From Phytopseudomonas straminea (GTDB taxonomy: Bacteria > Pseudomonadota > Gammaproteobacteria > Pseudomonadales > Pseudomonadaceae), in the NCBI RefSeq assembly GCF_900112645.1, contig NZ_FOMO01000004.1, positions 124,001 to 188,000 of the forward strand: DNA of 64,000 bases. The letters run 5' to 3'. Made by a program: the position numbers and the translations under genes. The notes below the pieces were generated by a model. That model saw only the letters and a list, made by a program, of their open reading frames with translations. It ran no database searches and was not told where the DNA came from. Shown here piece after piece: positions 47,405 through 54,808 of the stretch (position 1 is the stretch's first letter; each line of letters begins with the position of its first letter).

Positions 47405-48127
47405 ATGCGCGTAGCACTCGTCAACCTTGGCGGCAACCAAGGCAAGACCACCCTCGCAGTTAACCTGTTCGCCCCGCGTATGCCGGAAGCGAAGATCCTG
47501 GCTGTTGAAACGATCAACGCTGCCGGTGGCGACCTTGGTGCTGCTGTTGAGCAGCTGAAGGGTGAGCAGTTCGCCCGTATCTATGCCGAACTCGCCGCGG
47601 CCGATGAGCTGATCCTCGATGTCGGTGCATCCAATATCGAAGACTTCCTGGTCGGCCTCAGCCGCTTCGAAGATGGCCACGATGAAATCGATCTCTTTGT
47701 CATTCCGTGTACTTCGGATACCAAGGAGCGCACTGAGGCCATCAAAACCGCCCACATGCTGAGCGCGCTCGGCGTCCCGGCCGAAAAGATCCAGTTTGTC
47801 TTCAACCGCGTAGTGGATGGGGTAGAAGCCGAATTCGGTGACGTGCTGAATTTTGCGAAGAAGACTGGTTTGGCTCAGGCCAATCCAGCATGCGTAGTCC
47901 CGGAATCCGAACTTTTCGCGCTCCTCAGCGACCGGAAAATGAACATCGTTCAGGCTCTGGCGGATACCACGGACTACAAGGCTGAGCTGAAAGCAGCAAC
48001 GCGCAGCGACGACAAAAAGGCCTGGCGTCGTGCAATGGACATGCTGGCCATTACCAAACAATCCAAGTCGATGGATCGCCAGCTCCAGCATGTGTTTGAA
48101 CTGCTGACCTCGCCGGTAGGTGCCTGA
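47405..48127 (+). CDS. StbB-like P-loop ATPase
   Basis: 240 aa. MRVALVNLGGNQGKTTLAVN is a ParA-type Walker A with GGNQGKTT. The rest matches StbB-type partition/transfer ATPases (LVGLSRFEDGHDEIDLFVIP; VIPCTSDTKERTEAIKT). The start at 47405 is preceded by AAGGAAG at 8 bases. Works with StbA in plasmid positioning and transfer by analogy to R388. Confidence 0.8.
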   Translation: MRVALVNLGGNQGKTTLAVNLFAPRMPEAKILAVETINAAGGDLGAAVEQLKGEQFARIYAELAAADELILDVGASNIEDFLVGLSRFEDGHDEIDLFVIPCTSDTKERTEAIKTAHMLSALGVPAEKIQFVFNRVVDGVEAEFGDVLNFAKKTGLAQANPACVVPESELFALLSDRKMNIVQALADTTDYKAELKAATRSDDKKAWRRAMDMLAITKQSKSMDRQLQHVFELLTSPVGA

Positions 48128-48128
48128 A

Positions 48129-48893
48129 ATGAGCGCGCTCCCGATGAATGTTGGCGATGCTGCTCTCACTCGGGAGCAGCTCATGCTGCGAGAACTGTTC
48201 CAGGATCACTTTAAGTTAGCTGATCAGTTCGAGGCTGCCGCACAGCAGGTCGCTGCTGTTGAACGCTCGCTGCACGGCACAGGCGAACAGGCCGGCTTGG
48301 CTGAGTTGCTCCTCGATGCCGCTGGGCAGATCCGTGGCGCAGCTTCGACCATTCAGGGAATGAACCTGGATGGTTTCTCCCAGGTGCTCGATTCACTCTC
48401 CCGTCAAATTGCAGGCCTGCCAAGTCGCCTACTGAAGCCGGCTGATGAGATGGATTTCCGTGCCTCGCTGCGCGAGGGGATCGCCCAGGTTCTCGCCGAT
48501 TCGATCATCGACGCGAAGCTCCAGGTCGAGAGTGAAGCGGTTGATGTGGCAATTAGCGATGTGGCTAACCGCATCAAAGCTGCAATGGCTCAGATGGGTG
48601 AAAGCTCGGCGAACTACTTCGCCGAGCGAAACCAACTTAAGGGCCAACTCGAAGCAGAGAGGGAGAAGAACGCCGCGCTTGTGAAGCGTATGGCGTATTT
48701 CGAACAGGACAAAGACAACGCTCTACGGCTGCTTTCCTCTGAATTCGCGAACGTGAGCAAACGCTCCGGTAGCGCTCGAATGGTCGATGTCGGAGTCGGT
48801 GCATTGATCGCGCTCGTGGTTTCGCTGAGCACCCTGTACCCAGCTGCTGAGCAGTACCTCAAAACCCCATCGCATAACCACCAACAGCGCTAA
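48129..48893 (+). CDS. StbC-like membrane protein
   Basis: 254 aa, mostly coiled coil (QFEAAAQQVAAVERSL; EAEREKNAALVKRM) ending in one transmembrane helix (VGVGALIALVVSLSTLY). It is third in the stbABC-like order. GTG at 48120 is an alternative start overlapping the previous gene. Confidence 0.65.
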   Translation: MSALPMNVGDAALTREQLMLRELFQDHFKLADQFEAAAQQVAAVERSLHGTGEQAGLAELLLDAAGQIRGAASTIQGMNLDGFSQVLDSLSRQIAGLPSRLLKPADEMDFRASLREGIAQVLADSIIDAKLQVESEAVDVAISDVANRIKAAMAQMGESSANYFAERNQLKGQLEAEREKNAALVKRMAYFEQDKDNALRLLSSEFANVSKRSGSARMVDVGVGALIALVVSLSTLYPAAEQYLKTPSHNHQQR

Positions 48894-48921
48894 CGCGCAC
48901 AACCTGCAGGAGAAAAATCGC

Positions 48922-49296
48922 ATGGGTACTCATAGCGATGATGAAGACTTTCGCGGCCGCAAAAAGCAGGCGCGCATTCTCGGCTACGACGCCGAGGCCT
49001 GGATCAAGGCCAAACGCGAGGAGCGCGAGCAGTTCAAGGCTGCCGAAGGCACCGACATGGACGGACTCGACAAGTTGGCCCGTGATCCCCGGATGGATGA
49101 GATCCATAAGGGCCACGTCGATCGGCAGGCCGCCTCGGACAAGGCGCATGAAAAAGCCGACTCGGACAAAGCGGAAGCGGCGGGCCAGCGTGAAAAAAAC
49201 GAGCGCACCCTCGTGCCGATGAACGAGATCAGCGAGTTGGAAAAGCAGGTAGTCCAGGGAAACGAGGAACAACAAGCACAACGGAGATCGATGTGA
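48922..49296 (+). CDS. Unknown charged protein (124 aa)
   Basis: Highly charged, low-complexity (MGTHSDDEDFRGRKKQARIL, HVDRQAASDKAHEKADSD). Probably intrinsically disordered. Overlaps the next gene by 4 bases. No family recognised. Confidence 0.65.
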   Translation: MGTHSDDEDFRGRKKQARILGYDAEAWIKAKREEREQFKAAEGTDMDGLDKLARDPRMDEIHKGHVDRQAASDKAHEKADSDKAEAAGQREKNERTLVPMNEISELEKQVVQGNEEQQAQRRSM

Positions 49297-49784
49297 TGGA
49301 TATGAAGAAAATTGCGGTGATGATCGCCGCCCTGTTGGCGAGCGTTTCTGTGTCGGCCTGCCCTCTCAGCGAGTGCATGCCCGAGCTGGCTGGCTCGAAC
49401 GAGGATAAGGCTTATGTCGTTGCGATGGGCAAAGACTGGTTCGAGCGGATGCAGGATCTGAAAGATCCAGTTCAGGCGATGCAACATACCGCGCTGATCG
49501 CATCGCGCCTGCAAGTGGCAATGATCCAGGCCGAAAACCGGGCTCTGCGGCGCGCCCTTGAAACAGGCAAAGAGCCCGACTTCACGAGCATGCGTCAGTT
49601 GCCTTCGTATCAGAGTCTGCATGACGCGATCGCTTCGGATGTGCTCCAGGTGCTGACGACTGGGCGCATGCCGCAGCTCGATCGACTCGATCAACGCATC
49701 CACGCGAGTGTTCTGCGATCGATGATTGAGGAAGCTGCTGAAGAACTAGGCCAGCCGCGTAAACCGCGCCGGATCATCGAGTGA
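49293..49784 (+). CDS. Exported protein (163 aa), unknown
   Basis: Signal peptide MDMKKIAVMIAALLASVSVS followed by Cys-containing ACPLSECMPEL, then helical sequence. Same operon as the preceding gene. Possibly a periplasmic transfer-associated protein. Confidence 0.65.
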   Translation: MMDMKKIAVMIAALLASVSVSACPLSECMPELAGSNEDKAYVVAMGKDWFERMQDLKDPVQAMQHTALIASRLQVAMIQAENRALRRALETGKEPDFTSMRQLPSYQSLHDAIASDVLQVLTTGRMPQLDRLDQRIHASVLRSMIEEAAEELGQPRKPRRIIE

Positions 49785-49792
49785 AATAGGTG

Positions 49793-49820
49793 GCTCACGA
49801 GAGCGGCAACTCTCGTGAGC
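49793..49820 (+). terminator. Strong hairpin between 163-aa gene and coupling protein gene
   Basis: GGCTCACGAGAGcggcaaCTCTCGTGAGCC is a perfect 12-bp stem; no T-run follows, so it may be an attenuator or mRNA-processing site. Confidence 0.6.
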
Positions 49821-49861
49821 CGGTTTCGCGGTAGGGAAAACCCACGAAAGGAAGAAATTAC

Positions 49862-52417
49862 ATGGTAACGCAATTTCAGAAGTATATGAAAAGCCTGCTC
49901 ATCTGGGTCACTGATCCAGAAGCAGCTAAGCGCGCCTGGCGGGAGCGCCGCACGCTGGCAATTCGCGCAGCTCTCGGCCCGCAACTCAGTGCTGACACCC
50001 GCGGTTGGCCGGTCAATCAGATCCTGCATGACGATGTGATCGAGCCTTTGCCGTCAGATCGTGCGGCGCTGACGCGCCGCGCCTTCTACGGCCGAGCTGC
50101 ATTTCATGCCGGCGCCCGCCTCCAGCGCCGACTGCGTGCCCGGAATTTTGCGCTCAGCATCGGCACGCTCTTTATCGTGTCTGCTACGGCGTACCTGCTT
50201 GGTCGCAACGGCTCCAGCCTTGCATGGCAGTGGGGCTCGACGGCTGCAGGTCTGTGCATTGCGGGCGCCGGCGCCTATGTTTTCCGCTTATCTCTCGGCC
50301 TTTCGCCTGCAGCTTGGCGGGCGATGGTCCCGGCCGGTGAGTTGCTGACCAGCGAAGAGATCCAGGACGTGAAGGAGTTCGGTGCTCGCGTGCTGCTGCG
50401 CGTCACGCCGCCACAGTCACCGGCCGACCTGGTGGGTTCGTATCGCTCCTGGACGTACGACCGCGACGGCAACCCTGTCGATGGTCAAATCGTCCCTGAC
50501 GATCTGTCTGTTTCGTATTTGCGCAAGGCGTTGGTTGATGAGTCGGTGCCGATGGCTGTCGCTGGCATTGCGATTCTGCTGGCCGGCCTGTTCGTGGCGA
50601 CAGACTCGTTGAGTTGGTTCATCGCGCCTGTTGCCGCCGGCGGCGCCGCTGTTTGGTCATTCCTGGCCATTTTCGATCTGGCGTCGATCGCTAAGACTCG
50701 CGCCGCAGCTGCTCGCGAGGCGCTCGCTGTAAGCGCTTACCCCAAGCTGATCGAACAGGAAGGGAAGTCGAAGTTTGCGGACTTTGATCGCGCCCTGGAT
50801 GAACAGCTCGAACGAGCGATGGCCGAAAAGTCGCTGTTCATCAACCTGGGCATTGCTACTGATCTCTTTGCTGAGCGACGTGATCCGTACAGCCCGCCTC
50901 AAGCGGGCATGCCATTTGGCCTGTCTGTTGCGGACCTTTCTACCCACATGCTCGCGCTGGGCCAAACCGGTACCGGCAAAACGGCTGCTGTGATCCGCCC
51001 CGTTGTATGGCAATGGCAGGTTGCCAACGCGGGTGGGCTGCTGGTCCTCGATGGTAAAGGCCAACTGCCCAAGGAGTTGGTTGGCCTTCCAGGCTTCCAG
51101 GTGATCAGCCCTGAAAACACTGCGTTCAATCCAATCCAAGGGCTCATGCCGGATGAGGTGGCGGAAACACTGTTCAAGCTCTTCTCGTCCGATAAGGGAA
51201 ACGCCGGCGACGTTGCCGGAAACGAATGGGAGCAATTTGCGCGGGAATTGCTGCGCAGCGCCTCTAAGGTTCTGGCAATGATGAATGCCATCGAGCCCGA
51301 TGAATGGCCGTGGACTCTGGGGTCAATCTACAAACTGGCATTCGAGTCGAACAGCCGCGCACGTGCTAAGCAAATCATCGAAGAGAACAGCAAGTGCTTC
51401 GATCTTCTCCCTGGCCATCTCCGCCGTGCCTACAGCGCATTCATGACTCGCCACATGGAAAAAGCGAACGAAACACGCTCTTCCATTGAGCTCAATCTGG
51501 AGACCTGGTTGGGTACGCTGATCAACGATCAAGAGCTCGGGGCATGGGCTGACACCGTTGAAGGCGTCGAGATCGAGGACTGCCTTTATGGCGCGATGCT
51601 CGGCCTGGCTCTGCCAGACAGCCAGACTGGCGTTGCCATCTCCGCTCTTGCCAAGCGCCGCTTCTACAGCTCGATCAAGCGCCGTGGCGATGGCTGGAAG
51701 GCTGAAGGCCAAGTGCCTGTGCTGCTGGTGATCGATGAGGCGCAGGATCTGGTGTCGCATGAAGAGTTGGCGATCCTGCCTAAAGCCCGTTCGCTCGGCC
51801 TATGTGCGCTGTATTCGACTCAGGGGCTCGATGGTCTGCAGGTTGCTCTCCAGGACGAACAGGCGACGATCATGCTGCTCGATCAGTTCCGTTCTGTAGT
51901 AACGCTGCAGGTCGGTTCTGAAATGACTCTCGACTACGTGTCGCAGCGTCTGGGCGCTGCGCCTCGCGTAGTGTTCACCGAAGTCGCTGCGAACTCCACC
52001 GACCCGGTGGCCACCGCCAATCTATACGGCGCCAATGCTGGTGGTTACTCCACCGGAACCCTGGCTGCTAAAGCGCAAACGTCGGACGAGATGATCAAAG
52101 TTGGCCGCTCCTATAGCCATGTTGGCCAGGCGATCAGCACCGTAGCCGAGTTGGCGAAGAAGCTGGGTGCCGAACAGGCTTGGCAGCAACTGCCCGCCGC
52201 GATTCGCCGCGAACGGCCAGCCGGCAGCGTGAAGATTGGCGAAATCCCGCTTGTTTCACCGGATGAGATCCGTTCGCTAACGATGAATAAATTCACGGCC
52301 CTGGCTGCAGTGAATCGCTGCGGCACAATTCGTCGCGCCCAGATCCGTTTGAGCCCGATGTTCGCCTTCCCAGTTGAGATGAAAACCGAACAGGCCACCG
52401 AGGAGGCTGCAGCATGA
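49862..52417 (+). CDS. Type IV coupling protein (TraD/TrwB family)
   Basis: 851-aa inner-membrane ATPase that brings relaxase-DNA to the secretion channel. Two N-terminal membrane segments (residues about 95-145 and 225-275), Walker A GQTGTGKTAA near 367, LLVLDGKGQLP, and Walker B VLLVIDEAQDL near 622. Preceded by CCACGAAAGGAAGAAATTAC. The 286-aa membrane protein gene overlaps its end (ATGA). Confidence 0.88.
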   Translation: MVTQFQKYMKSLLIWVTDPEAAKRAWRERRTLAIRAALGPQLSADTRGWPVNQILHDDVIEPLPSDRAALTRRAFYGRAAFHAGARLQRRLRARNFALSIGTLFIVSATAYLLGRNGSSLAWQWGSTAAGLCIAGAGAYVFRLSLGLSPAAWRAMVPAGELLTSEEIQDVKEFGARVLLRVTPPQSPADLVGSYRSWTYDRDGNPVDGQIVPDDLSVSYLRKALVDESVPMAVAGIAILLAGLFVATDSLSWFIAPVAAGGAAVWSFLAIFDLASIAKTRAAAAREALAVSAYPKLIEQEGKSKFADFDRALDEQLERAMAEKSLFINLGIATDLFAERRDPYSPPQAGMPFGLSVADLSTHMLALGQTGTGKTAAVIRPVVWQWQVANAGGLLVLDGKGQLPKELVGLPGFQVISPENTAFNPIQGLMPDEVAETLFKLFSSDKGNAGDVAGNEWEQFARELLRSASKVLAMMNAIEPDEWPWTLGSIYKLAFESNSRARAKQIIEENSKCFDLLPGHLRRAYSAFMTRHMEKANETRSSIELNLETWLGTLINDQELGAWADTVEGVEIEDCLYGAMLGLALPDSQTGVAISALAKRRFYSSIKRRGDGWKAEGQVPVLLVIDEAQDLVSHEELAILPKARSLGLCALYSTQGLDGLQVALQDEQATIMLLDQFRSVVTLQVGSEMTLDYVSQRLGAAPRVVFTEVAANSTDPVATANLYGANAGGYSTGTLAAKAQTSDEMIKVGRSYSHVGQAISTVAELAKKLGAEQAWQQLPAAIRRERPAGSVKIGEIPLVSPDEIRSLTMNKFTALAAVNRCGTIRRAQIRLSPMFAFPVEMKTEQATEEAAA

Positions 52418-53274
52418 ACAACACATCCGCTCATCTCCTCGCCCAGCACGGCGAGCTGCTCCAAGTCGGCCCAGTTGTCACCGGCCAGCCCCTACAGGGT
52501 AAATCGGGGCGATTCCTGAAAGCTCTTGGCGCAGCAGCTCTCTGCATCTCGATTGCCGCTGGCGCAGGATACGTAACCCAAGGTATCCGTGAGGAAGCTG
52601 CTCGTGTTGCTGCTGCGGAGAAGGCCGAGGCGGAACGCCTAGCCGAGGAACAGCGCATTGCTGCGGCGCAAGTTGCCGGCCTGCAGAAACGCCTGACGGC
52701 TATGCAGACCCAGATCAGCACCGAGCGTGATGCCCTGCAAGACCGTTTCCAGCGGCTGCTGGCGGACAAGGATAAAGACCCGGCCGTGGCCGAAATGCTT
52801 CGCCGTTATCCGGCGCCTTACAAACCGCTCCAGAGCATTGATCCCGTCGCCTTCGACGCATTTATTGATGCGGATCGCGATAGCTGGATTGCTGCTGGCA
52901 CAAGTCCGAAGCTCGATGAGCACTACCAGGTAGAGCGTGCCAAGCTGCAGGCCGGTGCTGATTACCTGCGGTACATCAACGAGGCCCTGGAACTGATCGA
53001 TCAGGGCAAGCGCCTGCCAGCCTGGATGGGTTATGAGCGCTTTGCTTCTGGCTCTGAAACCGAGACTCGTGAGCTGAAAGATCACGGGTCCCCGGCGAAG
53101 CCGGAAACTCTTCGCTCTGTGCCTGCGGCGCCGGCCGCGCCGGTTGCACCGGAGCCGGTGATGCCGCTGGAGACGCCTGCGGCATCAGCTCCAGCCGCTG
53201 CACCCGTACCGACGGCGAAGGCGCGCACGGCACCGACTGGTGTGCCTGGAAAGGTCCAGGTACTGGACTGGTAG
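52414..53274 (+). CDS. Membrane protein with coiled coil and Pro/Ala tail (286 aa)
   Basis: One N-terminal transmembrane helix (ALGAAALCISIAAGAGYV), a coiled coil (ALQDRF, RLAEEQRI), and a Pro/Ala-rich C-terminus. Overlaps the coupling protein gene (ATGA). Similar to TraP/TrbI-shaped periplasm-spanning proteins, but not a sequence match I recognise. Confidence 0.65.
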   Translation: MNNTSAHLLAQHGELLQVGPVVTGQPLQGKSGRFLKALGAAALCISIAAGAGYVTQGIREEAARVAAAEKAEAERLAEEQRIAAAQVAGLQKRLTAMQTQISTERDALQDRFQRLLADKDKDPAVAEMLRRYPAPYKPLQSIDPVAFDAFIDADRDSWIAAGTSPKLDEHYQVERAKLQAGADYLRYINEALELIDQGKRLPAWMGYERFASGSETETRELKDHGSPAKPETLRSVPAAPAAPVAPEPVMPLETPAASAPAAAPVPTAKARTAPTGVPGKVQVLDW

Positions 53275-53296
53275 CCTGGTCGGCTCGCGCCTTAAA

Positions 53297-53322
53297 GGAT
53301 CCCGGCCTCGGCCGGGTTCTTT
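53297..53322 (+). terminator. Terminator of the coupling-protein operon
   Basis: CCCGGCctcGGCCGGGttcttt: GC stem followed by a weak T-rich run. Confidence 0.75.
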
Positions 53323-53360
53323 ATGCCCGCTGTGCGGGCTTCAGCCCAGAAGGGAAAACG

Positions 53361-53471
53361 GTGTGTGCCGGATTCGTGTTGACGCCCAGCACCGCGGGCA
53401 ATACCCTTGTCAGCAAGAATAACCCCCACGCCTCGGGCCGACTCTGCCGGTACTGCGCACCAGGGGGTTAG
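53361..53471 (+). CDS. Small Cys-containing ORF (36 aa)
   Basis: The GTG start follows AGAAGGGAAAACG. The product begins MCAGFVLTPSTAGNTLVSKN and ends LCRYCAPGG. The stop is followed by TTTTTT, and the coding sequence itself contains a CCCCC/GGGGG pair that could act as a terminator stem. Existence uncertain; could instead be part of a structured RNA. Confidence 0.4.
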   Translation: MCAGFVLTPSTAGNTLVSKNNPHASGRLCRYCAPGG

Positions 53472-53476
53472 TTTTT

Positions 53477-53971
53477 TCAGCTCTGCCTCTCCTCGATCTC
53501 GTACCTGGCCAGCAGCGTGGCCATCTCCTCCAGGTGCTCGTCGTACTCATCCAGTAGCACCGGATCTGATGCCAGACCAAGCAGATAGTCAGGCCCGAAC
53601 TCTCCCGCAAGCGCACCTCTGAGCATCCAGTCCAGGTACAAGGGCCGTAGCACCCTCCACGCCAGCCCGGGTTTCCCGTCCGGCCAGTAAAAGCGGTGAT
53701 CTGTCGTCGACACGAAAGCGCACCTCTTCCCCCAAGTCACATAGTCCACTTCCCAGAAGATGCCGATCGCGTCCAGGTGAATCGCAAACCACTGCGAACC
53801 GCTGGGCTCTTTCGATGGCCATGCTTTCCAGGCTTGCGGGTAGGCGTTGCTGGCCAGGCCAGCGAAAGCCGCTCCCGGGTAGTAAATCATTCGATCTCGG
53901 CCTATCTGCATGACGGGCACGGTGCGGTCGATGTGATCGAGGAGAAGATCGGCGAGGTGGGGTTTCATCAT
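53477..53971 (-). CDS. Unknown protein (about 164 aa)
   Basis: Starts MMKPHLADLLLDHIDR; contains WFAIHLDAIGIFWEVDYVTW and a Trp/Tyr-rich middle. Not recognised. The frame is open to 54043. Opposite strand to its neighbours, so probably independently controlled. Confidence 0.55.
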   Translation of the reverse strand: MMKPHLADLLLDHIDRTVPVMQIGRDRMIYYPGAAFAGLASNAYPQAWKAWPSKEPSGSQWFAIHLDAIGIFWEVDYVTWGKRCAFVSTTDHRFYWPDGKPGLAWRVLRPLYLDWMLRGALAGEFGPDYLLGLASDPVLLDEYDEHLEEMATLLARYEIEERQS

Positions 53972-54314
53972 TGGCTGGATGCTACCGGGCCACCCTGCCC
54001 CGCTCAATTCCCAGCAGGATCGAAAATTCTCGATAAAATACATTATCGTTATAAATCTTCAGCTGCTCTGGGAGAGCACCAATGACATGGCGCGTGACCG
54101 TTGAAAAGGATGAAGTCCGGTATTAAACAAAACGCTCTCAAAGCCCCTTCCAGAGGGGCTTTTTTATGAGCGGCAAAAAATATTTTCAAACGATTGTTTT
54201 AATAATTTGAAAAAGGCCATAAAAGTTATTCTTTCGAGATTGCGTTAATAAAGCAGGTGATTTGTCTAGTGTTTACGCATGGTTGATAATTAATCCATGT
54301 AATGAGGACAAGTC
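53972..54314. other. Gene-poor interval with a terminator
   Basis: A 14-codon frame with GGGAGAG upstream (54082-54126) is followed by AAGCCCCTtccAGAGGGGCTTTTTT (54141-54166), a good terminator. This might be an attenuation leader. AT-rich after 54170, possibly the promoter for the 54315 operon. Confidence 0.55.
54141..54166 (+). terminator. Rho-independent terminator
   Basis: AGCCCCTtccAGAGGGGCTTTTTT stem-loop with T-run. Confidence 0.85.
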
Positions 54315-54575
54315 ATGGCAACAGAAAAACCAGAATCAGAGATTCTTCTCGATAGCATCGAGAAGAAAACACGCCGACTCCGAAAGCTCCCCAAAGATAT
54401 AGTCAACGCAACAAAGATTTTCGATCTTGTAAGCGGCGATATCGAGCGCCTTGCAACGCACGGCTATAGCTACAGAAATTCACTTTCGTACATAAACAGC
54501 CTGTTTTCAGACAGATTCGAGAAAAAAAGTTTAGCGACAATGTGGAGTCGATACAGAGGAAAATCAAATGCTTAA
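54315..54575 (+). CDS. Small unknown protein (86 aa), start of traY-like operon
   Basis: Helical, basic; end part HGYSYRNSLSYINSLFSDRF resembles helix-turn-helix plasmid small proteins. GAGGACAAGTC precedes ATG. Overlaps the next gene by 8 bases. Probably transfer-related by position. Confidence 0.6.
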   Translation: MATEKPESEILLDSIEKKTRRLRKLPKDIVNATKIFDLVSGDIERLATHGYSYRNSLSYINSLFSDRFEKKSLATMWSRYRGKSNA

Positions 54576-54804
54576 ACACTATATCGCTTATATAAAACAG
54601 CACCTTAAGCCAGAGCATCTGGCCAAAATTAAACTTGCGATTATCGTTTTTTGCTTGATGACACTAATTATCGGACCACCTCCAGCACCGCACTTGCATG
54701 AGCTCATTGAAGGCCATTCTATGAAACCGCAAATCAGCACACCTAAACCGGTAGTATTTGCTCAGATTCCTCCGCCTGAGTTGCCTTACTTCGCAAAGGA
54801 ATAG
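54568..54804 (+). CDS. Small membrane protein (78 aa)
   Basis: One hydrophobic helix (LAIIVFCLMTLIIGPPPAP) and a Pro-rich tail (FAQIPPPELPYF). Between the 86-aa and traY-like genes; unknown. Confidence 0.6.
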   Translation: MLKHYIAYIKQHLKPEHLAKIKLAIIVFCLMTLIIGPPPAPHLHELIEGHSMKPQISTPKPVVFAQIPPPELPYFAKE

Positions 54805-54808
54805 CGAC

